Position numbers and translations under genes: made by a program | Source: Leptolyngbyaceae cyanobacterium RM1_406_9 | Lineage (GTDB): Bacteria > Cyanobacteriota > Cyanobacteriia > Elainellales > Elainellaceae | Reading direction: 5' to 3' | Assembly: GCA_012033355.1 (NCBI GenBank) | Contig: JAAUQZ010000020.1 | Span: 1-37,032, forward strand | Length of the DNA stretch: 37,032 nucleotides | Notes under the pieces: model-generated | Told to the model about the DNA's origin: nothing | Databases searched by the model: none | Seen by the model: only the letters and a program-made list of their open reading frames with translations | Shown: positions 26,682 to 34,900 of the stretch, piece by piece | Numbering within the stretch: position 1 is the first letter of the stretch | Layout: each line of letters starts with the position of its first letter

Positions 26682-28361
26682 TTATAGCATCACGCCTGCA
26701 AACTTGAGGAAATCACCAATCGTGCGAATCTCGCTGCCATTTGGCAATTTCACTCCTTTACTAGGCTCCCATCGTTGACCGTTGTAGTCACGCTGATTCA
26801 AGTAAGAAGCAGGGTCATGCATCATCAGTCCAATGAATGTCTCAGCAACCAGGCGGCTACCCACTTCACCCAATGTCTCTCCTTTCGCCCGAACCTCGGA
26901 TTCTTTGAGAATGTAAAACCAGGCAGGTGTCTTCTCTAGGAAAGGTTCCAGCGCTTGATTCATTGCGTCGGAGTTGTCCTGCTTGAGTTCTTCTGGGGTT
27001 AGCTTCGGTACCCCCAATTTCGCCGCCAAACTTTGTCCAGTAGGAATGCTGAGTAAATAGCCACGCAGCAGGTTGCGCTTTGCCAGGTGCTTCAACAGTT
27101 CCTTGATCATCGGGGAGGATTCATCTTCTCCCTCATTGATCATGGTGGACAAAGGTGGAGTCAGGCGGGTGTCAATTTTGCGGGCAGAACGAGTTTGCCG
27201 CTCTTCAGCAGCAGCTTTATCCACAAATCGATCCCACTCAATGATCCAGTTGAAGGGCAGGGTATCGTTGGCACCGGGACCGTTGCGCTCACCGATGTTG
27301 CCTCTGCCTGTGAAGGAAAATAGTAGTTCAAAGCTGGCGCTGGGAATCAGAACAGCTTCGCGCCCAAAGTTGCGATTGTAGTCATAGGCAGCCCGCACCA
27401 TGCTGTGACCAAAGCGATAGGCTGCGACGGAGAACTCTAAAGGCATGAAGATATCGCGATGTCTCAGGTCGTAAAATTTCAGCCCGCTGTTCAGGATGTT
27501 GTCTACTGTTCCATTTACAGTCAGGGTTTTGAGGAAGTCGTTCACGACAAGCCACTGATGGTGCCAGCGAACCAGATTTTGCGATCGCTCAAACAGTCCA
27601 TGCTCATCCTTGAAGCTCTTAGGTTCGTTAGTCCGTACCCAATCCACCACCGCATTGTGGAAACGCAGGAAGGCCGTGTGAAGCTGAGCAACAATCAGGT
27701 TTTCGTCGTTGCGGCTGTCGCCAATGATGGCGTTTCTATCTTTACGGGGTAGGTCGCGCATCAGGTCGTCCACTGGCGGAATTTTATCTCCTGGAACATC
27801 GTTGCCCGCAGAGTCTTTGAGTGCGTTTTGACCAATTCTCAGTTTTACTGGATCTTCTTCCTGGTAGAAGTCTTTTGCCTCGGTTGGATTGGCCGGATTC
27901 AGAGTTGGGCCATCTCCGTAAACGCTGTCTAGATCAAACACGGGGCGGCGCAAGTTCTTCAGCTTTTCGGTCACGAAATCGGGTGCTAGAGGCTGAAAGT
28001 CATCTTTGGTGATGTCAGTTTGCAAATCTTGGGAAGCGCGATCGGTGTTAGCCGTCACATCATGGTCGATGAATTGTCCCCAATAGGTATAAACCGGGGG
28101 AATTTTGGAGTTAGCGTCCTCTGGATCAATAGGCGCTTGGGCATCGATCATGGCGTTGCCCAGGTCTTTTAGCTTGGCGATGGTGTCTGCTGGATTGTCT
28201 GCCGGAAGCAGGCTGTGGGGATCTGTGGATAGGTCGGGGAAAAGGTAATTAAAGTCTGTTTCTACGTCGATCGCCGATGCGCCAGTTCCCTGAGTTGTTC
28301 TTTCTACAAACTTTTCTCGAATGTAACCGCCATGACTAAATTGAAAAGGAATCTTTCGCAT
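26682..28361 (-). CDS. Animal-type haem peroxidase family protein
   Basis: The protein has 559 aa. Diagnostic features of the animal (peroxidase-cyclooxygenase) superfamily are visible: YWGQFIDHDVTAN with the distal histidine (about residue 100), a conserved helix NDENLIVAQLHTAFLRFHN (about 220-240), and MPLEFSVAAYRFGHSMVRAA with the proximal histidine (about 320). These enzymes use hydrogen peroxide to oxidise halides or organic donors. There is no signal peptide, although the related cyanobacterial proteins are often reported outside the cell, so the location is uncertain. The gene lies 600 bp downstream of a FAD oxidoreductase gene on the same strand. A peroxide-generating or redox partnership is possible but unproven. 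Confidence 0.9.
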   Translation of the reverse strand: MRKIPFQFSHGGYIREKFVERTTQGTGASAIDVETDFNYLFPDLSTDPHSLLPADNPADTIAKLKDLGNAMIDAQAPIDPEDANSKIPPVYTYWGQFIDHDVTANTDRASQDLQTDITKDDFQPLAPDFVTEKLKNLRRPVFDLDSVYGDGPTLNPANPTEAKDFYQEEDPVKLRIGQNALKDSAGNDVPGDKIPPVDDLMRDLPRKDRNAIIGDSRNDENLIVAQLHTAFLRFHNAVVDWVRTNEPKSFKDEHGLFERSQNLVRWHHQWLVVNDFLKTLTVNGTVDNILNSGLKFYDLRHRDIFMPLEFSVAAYRFGHSMVRAAYDYNRNFGREAVLIPSASFELLFSFTGRGNIGERNGPGANDTLPFNWIIEWDRFVDKAAAEERQTRSARKIDTRLTPPLSTMINEGEDESSPMIKELLKHLAKRNLLRGYLLSIPTGQSLAAKLGVPKLTPEELKQDNSDAMNQALEPFLEKTPAWFYILKESEVRAKGETLGEVGSRLVAETFIGLMMHDPASYLNQRDYNGQRWEPSKGVKLPNGSEIRTIGDFLKFAGVML

Positions 28362-28472
28362 GGTTTCCTCTCTCCATAAAAGGCACTGTCTGCCGAACTC
28401 TTCACTTAAACAGACCGATCACTGAGGAATTATCCTTACAGCAATTTCCACTTGGATACACCACAAAACCTG

Positions 28473-28499
28473 GTAGGGGCGGTTCGCGAACGCCCCTAC
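28473..28499. repeat. GTAGGGGC...GCCCCTAC palindrome
   Basis: GTAGGGGC and GCCCCTAC arms surround GGTTCGCGAAC. It is a second member of the family at 16167-16194, located 110 bp upstream of the peroxidase start. Confidence 0.6.
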
Positions 28500-28610
28500 G
28501 CTGCAGCTTACCCATTCAAAAATGGCTGTAAGTGAAACATTGGAGCCAGAATATTTGGCTCGATTTCCATGTATCTACTGACGTGGCATCGTTGCCTCAG
28601 CGATCAAACA

Positions 28611-28706
28611 TTAGAACGGTGGATTGACTGGACTGGCTTTGTTGCTGTCACTCTCGGAAAGCTTGCCCTGGAAGACTTTCACACCGTCTTTATCATTCTG
28701 GACAAC
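28611..28706 (-). pseudogene. Possible short gene remnant
   Basis: Read on the minus strand, the segment gives VVQNDKDGVKVFQGKLSESD followed by SNKASPVNPPF and TAA at 28611-28613. It is preceded in frame by TAG, with MGTAIGS before that. The composition looks like a protein C-terminus and not random sequence, but I do not recognise it. It lies between the FAD oxidoreductase and the peroxidase genes, on the same strand. Apart from this, the repeats and the heptamers, the spacer 28362-28964 shows nothing. Confidence 0.3.
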
Positions 28707-28763
28707 CTATGAGCCAATGGCAGTACCCATGTGGGTACTTTGGTTGCGGTTCTATAGCAGTAA

Positions 28764-28784
28764 GGATGAGGGATGAGGGATGAA
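28764..28784. repeat. Heptanucleotide tandem repeat (GGATGAG)
   Basis: Two GGATGAG units and one GGATGAA run in tandem. This is the complement of the CTCATCC array at 17411-17438. It is a short tandemly repeated repetitive (STRR) sequence of filamentous cyanobacteria. Confidence 0.7.
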
Positions 28785-28964
28785 GTCGAACCTTGCCTAT
28801 TAAAGCTTTGCCGATTCCTGCTTGTCCTAAGCAAGCTTCGTACCGCTATATTACGGCAGTAATCACTGGACGGCGATGGCTGTAGCTATGTACGCGATGA
28901 GGTTTCGGTGCGACTGAGGGCGATCGCGATTGCTTCATAACCTTCAGTCTCAAGTATGGTTCAG

Positions 28965-31159
28965 CTAGATTCCAAGCTTTGCACGGAATACTCCGTACAA
29001 TACTCTAGACAGTTCGCGTCGGCGCAGAAGTTGACGATCTTTTGGTGTAGTGGAGAAGGTGCGATCGCTCACCGCTGGCACTGCCTTACTTACCAGGAAA
29101 AAGAGTTGCTGTCGCGTAATGGGCTGATCAGGAGCAAACCGCCTGTTTCCCGTACCCGAAACAATTTGCTTAGACACTAATGTTTCAATACTCGTGTAGG
29201 CCCAATGATGAGTCGGCAAGTCAGCAAAACTGGGCACAGCCGGAGATACTTTCTCAAACCCCAACAGCTTCACCAGTGCGGCGGCAACCACCGCTCGACT
29301 CACCGTTCCTTCTGGACAAAAGTGTAAACTATCCTTGTTCTCACTTCGCACAATGCCTGCCACTGCAAGCAGTTGAATTGCTTCAAAGTCAGGGTCATCG
29401 TGTGCAACATCATCGAACCAAAAGATTGGAATTCCATTGCGGGTCAGCAATCCCTGAAGCTTCCGGGTCGCTGATTCCTTTGTGACAATATCGCGGGGCT
29501 GGGCATTCGTCCAAACGCATAGGGCCGCCAGATAACCGCTAGCTTCCCCGATCGCCCATTCCACCGGATGCATTCGATAAGCCGCGTTAGTGATATGAGT
29601 CGTGCCAATACTTTTAGCAGAGAGAATCAGCCCGTCTACGTTAACGGGCACCAGTGCCCCAGCAGGCAAGGAAAACGGCAGCGCATAAACATTTCTACCG
29701 GGAAGGCTAACGTGACCGATTTCCTCATTACCGTGCAGATCGAGGTAATGATATTGACCAATGCCAACGCTGTCATTAAAACATTTGGCTCGTGCTTCTC
29801 CAGGAAAAAAGATTTCACCGACATCCTCATGGCGAATGGTGGTAAGTGCAACACCCCGTCGCGCTTCTCGAATGTAAGGTTCCAGGGCGATGCCGTCTGC
29901 TGTCCAGGTTAAGTCTCCTCGCGGTTTCAGATCCCTCACGCCATTAGTCTGAAGGAAATGAACATAGGCCCAGGCGCGATCGCGAGCTTGCTGAAGGTGC
30001 AGTCTGCGTTCTGCGCGGCTGACTCCCACCAGCACCCCAACCCGATAGTCGTTGCCACAGCACATTGGGCCACTGTGTCCATCTTTGTGCTGTCCCCAGT
30101 TAAGGACAGTAACATCACCAGGGCTGACCGTTTTTTCGTCTTCTGCCATTCGCAGCAGGCGACGATAGCGAAAAATGCCGTAGCTGTGAAAAAATCACGC
30201 GGTTCAGGTTCCCAATTGCCGCCGCTTTTAGCCCAAAATTTGCCGCGAAATTCCTGGGCATTGAGCCATCGTTGCGCCCCATAGCCTGTAGGGGCACTCA
30301 TCGGTACGCCTTTGCCTGGAGCCGTTCGCTCAACCACAACCCCAAAGGTAAATGACTGCTGACAGCGGGGTAGCGGGTGTTCTGGCAGCCGCTGTTCTCC
30401 CGTTTCGCTGCGAGCTTCTTGCCCAATTCGCGATTCGATGTCACCCAGTTCTAGTAGGTCGCCTAAATCGGTTGCTTCGATTACAACCTGTCCCTTAACG
30501 GTGAAGGTACGCCCATCTTGCACATCTTCAAACACCACACCCGTCACTCGTCGCCGCTGCTCTGGATTTTGCTCAAATAGAACTTCAATCGGTTCAGCTA
30601 GAGGAATGAGCTTCAGGTTGCCCTGATTGATATGGGGAGCGATCGCCCCATTCATCGCCGTTGCAGCCACTACTGGAGTGGTACACAGCGGACTGACCCA
30701 ACCGCCCCCCGGATTGGCGACGTGCTTGCCTTTGACAAGTTGAAGCGATCGCTGCTTCACCCGAAACTGCCGCTGCAACTTAGAGATGGCAAACCGTTCG
30801 CCCTCTACACAGGTTGTCGTTGCTCGATGTCGCAGTAAATCACCATCATCCGATGCAGGCAACGCTTGAGTAGTAAACTGTCCGCCCACGATTTGAGTGG
30901 GTTGCACTAAACACACATCCAGGTTAGTCCGGGCTGCAACCAGCGCTGCTGAATAGGCCGCTGTCGAGCCACCTACCACTAAAATCGAGCAAGACACAAC
31001 CTCCCCTTCCGCTGGTCGAGTAAACGCCCGACCTTCAAAAATTCCATTCCGTTGTCCAACTGAGGTAGGCTGTAACATTTCTTTCGGCGAAAGGGTGAAT
31101 CTTGCGGGTGTTATGGATTCTAAGCGCCCCAGTGCAGAGCTAACCCATTCGTACAGCAT
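28965..31159 (-). CDS. FAD-dependent oxidoreductase with C-terminal SLH motifs, apparent frameshift
   Basis: Two frames, from ATG 31159 and ending at 28965, form one protein of about 730 aa. The join is in a run of six T on the coding strand (about 30187-30192 here, read as A). A seventh T gives PRDFFHSYGIFRYRRLLRMA and runs directly into AEDEKTVSPGD. The N-terminal FAD site is ILVVGGSTAAYSAALVAAR (about residues 58-76), and VVIEATDLGDL also belongs to this fold. The C-terminal 150 residues resemble SLH motifs (FEAIQLLAVAGIV...FCPEGTVSRA; SFADLPTHHWAYTSIETLVS...FAPDQPITRQQ). SLH domains usually bind cell-wall polymers, which would place the enzyme at the surface, yet no signal peptide is evident. 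The substrate is unknown. It is divergent from prfB. Confidence 0.8.
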
Positions 31160-31304
31160 GATTTAAACATCACCCAGTTCCGCCTCCGTATCCAACACAA
31201 CCTCAACTTCTCTGAATCATTCAGGTTCCCAAGCCAACCTGTGAGCCTGTGATAAAATAAGCTGTAAGCCACACAGCGAAAGGATTTCATTTCTCAGGAA
31301 TTTT

Positions 31305-32430
31305 ATGATAGAGGCTTTAGAAATCAAGCGAGACGTAGAAGTGTTGTCTGATCGCCTGGGTAAAACTCAGGACTATCTTTGACGTTCCGGCTTTAACTGC
31401 CAAGATTCAAGACCTGGAGCAGGTTGCGGCCCAGCCAGAATTCTGGGATAGCCAAGAGCAGGCACAGAAAACGCTACAGGAGTTAAACGATCTCAAATCG
31501 CATCTAGAACAGCTTCAGCAGTGGAAGTCCGCCCTTGACGATACCAAAGCGGTTTTAGAATTGCTGGAGCTAGAGACAGACGAGGCACTGCTGCAAGAAG
31601 CCCAGCATACTGTAACCCACCTAAGCCAGGAGCTAGACCAGTGGGAACTTCAGCAATTGCTGGCTGGACCCTATGATCAACGAGGCGCAGTTTTGACCAT
31701 CAATGCGGGCGCAGGCGGCACAGACGCTCAGGATTGGGCAGAGATGTTGCTGCGAATGTACACCCGCTGGGCAGAAAAGCATGGCTACAAGGCTCACCTG
31801 GCTGAGCTTTCCGAGGGAGACGAAGCTGGCATCAAATCCGTAACGCTAGAAGTTGAAGGGCGCTATGCCTACGGCTACTTAAAGGTCGAAAAGGGAACTC
31901 ACCGCCTGGTGAGGATTTCGCCGTTCAATGCCAACGGTAAGCGGCAAACCAGCTTTGCGGGGGTGGAGGTGATGCCAATTATCGACAGCTCCGTACAATT
32001 AGACATTCCTGAGAAGGATCTGGAGATTACGACTTCGCGGGCGGGCGGCAAAGGCGGTCAGAACGTCAACAAGGTAGAAACGGCAGTGCGAATTGTTCAC
32101 TTGCCTACCGGAATTGCGGTGCGCTGTACGCAGGAGCGATCGCAGCTTCAGAATAAAGAAAAAGCAATGGCGATTCTCAAAGCTAAGCTGCTGATTATCG
32201 CTCAAGAGCAACGCGCTAAAGAAGTCGCCGACATTCGTGGAGACATGGTAGAAGCTGCATGGGGCAACCAGATTCGCAACTATGTCTTTCATCCCTATCA
32301 AATGGTCAAGGATCTGCGGACAGGCACTGAGACAACGGCGATCGCCGATGTCATGGACGGCGACCTTGACCCCTTCATTGAAACCTGTTTGCGTCAGGAA
32401 AACCAAATGTTGCAGGAAAGTACAGTGTAG
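31305..32430 (+). CDS. prfB: Peptide chain release factor 2, programmed +1 frameshift
   Basis: Translation starts at ATG 31305, which follows CAGGAATTTT, and reaches an in-frame TGA as codon 26 (31380-31382). A +1 shift at CTT-TGA-C resumes at GAC 31381 and reads to 32430, giving about 374 aa, normal for RF2. The protein shows the stop-codon recognition motif SPF (VRISPFNANGKRQTSF) and the catalytic GGQ loop (RAGGKGGQNVNKVET). RF2 releases peptides at UGA and UAA. The leader TGA lets RF2 control its own synthesis: when RF2 is scarce the ribosome shifts frame. The next gene, DUF3285, starts two bases after the stop, so the genes are cotranscribed. Confidence 0.95.
31369..31383 (+). promoter_or_regulatory. 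prfB: Programmed +1 frameshift site of prfB
   Basis: The sequence AGGA-C-TAT-CTT-TGA-C contains the slippery CTT codon, the in-frame TGA followed by C, and an upstream Shine-Dalgarno-like AGGA. This is the canonical arrangement of the RF2 autoregulatory frameshift, with a weaker internal Shine-Dalgarno than the Escherichia coli AGGGGG. Confidence 0.92.
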
Positions 32431-32432
32431 TT

Positions 32433-32669
32433 ATGAACGATTCTCCTTCCATTCCAGAATCTCAAGGTTCTCCGGCGATCGCCGAGACACAAACGCCTAC
32501 CGTGCAACCAACCGAACCCGCTGCATCGCCTGCTGAACCCAAACCTAGCTACGTCAAGCTAGCCATGCGAAACATGGTTAGAAAGCGCGGCACATCCCTG
32601 TTTCACTTTGCCTTGACGACGATAGGGCTGCTGGTTGTGCTGGTGGGCTTGTCCTACCTGACCCGCTAG
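32433..32669 (+). CDS. DUF3285 family small membrane protein
   Basis: The protein has 78 aa. The first 35 residues are a disordered Pro/Glu/Ala-rich segment. The conserved core YVKLAMRNMVRKRGTSLFHF is followed by a single membrane helix (about 57-75, LTTIGLLVVLVGLSYL). This matches the cyanobacterial DUF3285 family. Its place directly after prfB and before ybeY is, to my knowledge, commonly conserved, which suggests a link to translation or ribosome maintenance. No function is established. The start ATG is two bases after the prfB stop. Confidence 0.85.
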   Translation: MNDSPSIPESQGSPAIAETQTPTVQPTEPAASPAEPKPSYVKLAMRNMVRKRGTSLFHFALTTIGLLVVLVGLSYLTR

Positions 32670-32679
32670 GACGTGTTCC

Positions 32680-32712
32680 AGATCTGCGACTTCTCAAAGA
32701 AGTCGCAGATCT
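32680..32712. repeat. 33-bp palindrome, copy 2 of 2
   Basis: The AGATCTGCGACTTCT arm and its complement surround CAA. It is identical to 8163-8195 except for one central base. It lies 10 bp after the DUF3285 stop codon and could form a hairpin at the end of the prfB transcript, although no poly-T follows. Confidence 0.75.
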
Positions 32713-32762
32713 AAATTGAGCTTATTTCAGCGCCACTGACCTTAAGAAAGCTTGATTCCATT

Positions 32763-33296
32763 GTGATAGCCAATCAACCTGTGCAGGTAGAAGTCAGCAT
32801 CCAGGATGTTTTTTTGGGCTCTGAACTAACTTCAGAGTCACCCATTTCGGATGAAATCTGGCAGGGCTGGTTTAGCCGCTGGCTAGAGCATTTGCAGCCT
32901 GATTTGACGGCTACAGATGCTTACGAACTGTGTCTGCGCCTAACTGACGATGCTGAAATTCAAACGCTCAATGCCCAATATCGCCAGAAAGACCAGCCCA
33001 CAGACGTACTGGCGTTTGCAGCGCTGGAAGTAGAAGCTCCCTTCGTTGACCATGAGGTAGAAATACCGCTGTATTTGGGAGACATTGTAATCTCGGTTGA
33101 AACGGCGCGATCGCAAGCTCAACAAGAAGGACATTCCTTGCAACAAGAGTTAGCCTGGTTATCAGCGCACGGGCTGCTTCACCTGCTGGGTTGGGATCAT
33201 CCAGATGACAACAGCCTGATGGCTATGCTGTCTATGCAGGAAACTCTGCTGCGATCGGTGGGTCTTGGCACCCAATATTTGACAGAAAAAACTTAA
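32763..33296 (+). CDS. ybeY: Endoribonuclease YbeY (rRNA maturation factor)
   Basis: The protein has 177 aa. The zinc-binding motif HGLLHLLGWDH (H-x3-H-x5-H type) is near residue 137-147. The preceding DVLAFAALE and LGDIVISVETA blocks are characteristic of the family. YbeY is a single-strand endoribonuclease in 16S rRNA 3' processing and 70S ribosome quality control. The start is GTG at 32763 (MIANQPVQ); a TTG two bases earlier is out of frame. The gene follows prfB and DUF3285 and precedes dgkA, the usual ybeY-dgkA order in cyanobacteria. Confidence 0.93.
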   Translation: MIANQPVQVEVSIQDVFLGSELTSESPISDEIWQGWFSRWLEHLQPDLTATDAYELCLRLTDDAEIQTLNAQYRQKDQPTDVLAFAALEVEAPFVDHEVEIPLYLGDIVISVETARSQAQQEGHSLQQELAWLSAHGLLHLLGWDHPDDNSLMAMLSMQETLLRSVGLGTQYLTEKT

Positions 33297-33462
33297 TCTG
33301 GGCTGAGTAAGCTGTAACATAGGTTCACTTATCGCCTTAGAAACTGGCACAGGATAGTACAGCATCCTACAGCACAGGTCTGTGTAGGGTCTAAAATTGA
33401 GCAGATCTGCTTTGACAACGGGTCTGCCTTCGACCACTGTAGTTCCCTTAACTTTTCTGCCT

Positions 33463-33927
33463 ATGTCCCAAGAACTATCAACCGAGACACCGCCTCACGC
33501 TCCCAAGCTGGTTAAGCCAAACCGCGAACTCTCTTGGCAAATTGCGTCTAGTCTGGTGGTCAGCTTTAAGTATGCTTGGGCGGGGCTAAGCTATGCATTT
33601 CAAACACAGCGCAATTTTCGGATTCATCTCTTTGTGGGACTGGTGGCGATCGCTCTCAGCATTTTCCTCAAGCTCAGCGCCGTTGAAATCGCCATCATTG
33701 GGCTAACTACCGGGGCTGTCCTGACGATGGAATTGCTCAATACGGCGATCGAATCGGTGGTTGACCTGACCGTCAAGCAAAACTATCACGATCTAGCCAG
33801 AATCGCTAAAGACTGCGCTGCTGGAGCCGTTCTGGTTTCTGCAATGGCATCGCTGCTGGTTGCAGGCTCTTTGTTGCTGCCACCCCTGCTTGAGTTAATT
33901 CAAACAACTCTGGCTCAGCACTCCTAG
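33463..33927 (+). CDS. dgkA: Diacylglycerol/undecaprenol kinase family protein
   Basis: I choose ATG 33463 (MSQELSTETPP), giving 154 aa, over an in-frame TTG at 33397. Three membrane helices are visible: about residues 52-68, 73-95 and 120-146. The catalytic signature ELLNTAIESVVDL precedes ARIAKDCAAGAVLVSA, as in prokaryotic DgkA and Gram-positive undecaprenol kinases. The enzyme phosphorylates diacylglycerol or undecaprenol at the membrane, recycling lipid carriers. An extra polar N-terminus of about 30 residues is common in cyanobacterial versions. It lies 166 bp after ybeY. Confidence 0.88.
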   Translation: MSQELSTETPPHAPKLVKPNRELSWQIASSLVVSFKYAWAGLSYAFQTQRNFRIHLFVGLVAIALSIFLKLSAVEIAIIGLTTGAVLTMELLNTAIESVVDLTVKQNYHDLARIAKDCAAGAVLVSAMASLLVAGSLLLPPLLELIQTTLAQHS

Positions 33928-33959
33928 CCCAGCGAGAGCAACAACAGTAGCCGTCTTTG

Positions 33960-34048
33960 TAGGTTGGGTTGAGCTTTGCGAAACCCAACAAAGCAAGTAA
34001 ATGTTGACACAGTAGGAGTTGGGTTTCATGCTGTTTAACCCAACCTAC
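33960..34048. repeat. GTAGGTTGGGTT inverted repeat pair
   Basis: The segment contains GTAGGTTGGGTT...AAACCCAAC and then GTTGGGTTT...AACCCAACCTAC, two hairpins of the same dispersed family as 16886-16912, back to back. They fill the spacer between dgkA and the trpG/pabA-like gene. Confidence 0.6.
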
Positions 34049-34125
34049 GGTAGTTGTAAATTCTCCCACAGCAAACATCAGCAGAGATTTTCAATCCTGT
34101 TTGAATTATTCATCATTTATTTACT

Positions 34126-34719
34126 ATGATTCTCGTTATCGATAACTACGACAGTTTTACCTACAACCTGGTGCAATACCTGGGTGAATTAGGGGCTGAG
34201 TTGCCTGTCGCAGCAGATATTCAGGTTTATCGCAATGACCAGATTAGCCTGGAGCAGATCCGGCAGTTGCAGCCTGACGCGATCGTAATTTCTCCTGGCC
34301 CGGGTCGCCCTGAAGATGCCGGAATTTCTCCCGCATTAATTAAAGAATTAGGAGCTGAGGTGCCAATTTTGGGCGTGTGTCTGGGACATCAGGGAATCGG
34401 TCAGGCGTTTGGCGGCAAGATTACCGCCGCGCCAAAACTCATGCATGGCAAAACTTCTCCTGTGCAGCACAAAGGCGTAGGTGTGTTCAAGGGGTTAGCC
34501 AATCCATTTACGGCGACTCGCTATCACAGCCTGGTGATCGATGCTCAAACCTGTCCTGATGCGCTGGAAGTGACAGCCTGGGTAGAAGACGGCACGATTA
34601 TGGGCGTGCGTCACCGAGACTATCCCCACATTCAGGGTGTACAGTTTCACCCAGAAAGTATTCTTACGGATTCTGGAAAACAGTTGTTGAAAAACTTTTT
34701 GATCGAGGTGAAGCAGTAG
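34126..34719 (+). CDS. Anthranilate/aminodeoxychorismate synthase glutaminase subunit
   Basis: The protein has 197 aa, a class I glutamine amidotransferase. The N-terminus [20 protein letters not shown] is diagnostic for TrpG/PabA. The nucleophile is Cys in [15 protein letters not shown] (about residue 84), and the catalytic His-Glu pair is in VQFHPES (about 173-175). [12 protein letters not shown] forms the oxyanion region. It supplies ammonia from glutamine to TrpE for tryptophan or to PabB for folate. Cyanobacteria often use one such subunit for both. Neither synthase partner is in the window, so trpG and pabA cannot be told apart here. Confidence 0.93.
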   Translation: MILVIDNYDSFTYNLVQYLGELGAELPVAADIQVYRNDQISLEQIRQLQPDAIVISPGPGRPEDAGISPALIKELGAEVPILGVCLGHQGIGQAFGGKITAAPKLMHGKTSPVQHKGVGVFKGLANPFTATRYHSLVIDAQTCPDALEVTAWVEDGTIMGVRHRDYPHIQGVQFHPESILTDSGKQLLKNFLIEVKQ

Positions 34720-34900
34720 AGGGTGCAAAGCGGTAGAGGGTGCTTTGAAGCAGACTATAATCACCATCCCAAATCTGCTGTATTCTGACGTAAGTTCCAC
34801 AAAGTTCTGTTTTCTTCGGTCAATGTCACCTGTAAGACCTGAGAAAGTTTGGAAGATCGGTTAAACCTAACAACAACACCCGTAAATCTCTAAGACCTGT

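Noticed and set aside
29568-29912. A 114-aa plus-strand open frame inside the FAD oxidoreductase gene
   Set aside because: It lies opposite a clearly conserved coding region and has no family features of its own.
31305-31382. prfB as a seventh assembly frameshift
   Set aside because: It needs a +1 shift (skip one base), opposite to the other six, and sits at the canonical CTTTGAC recoding site.
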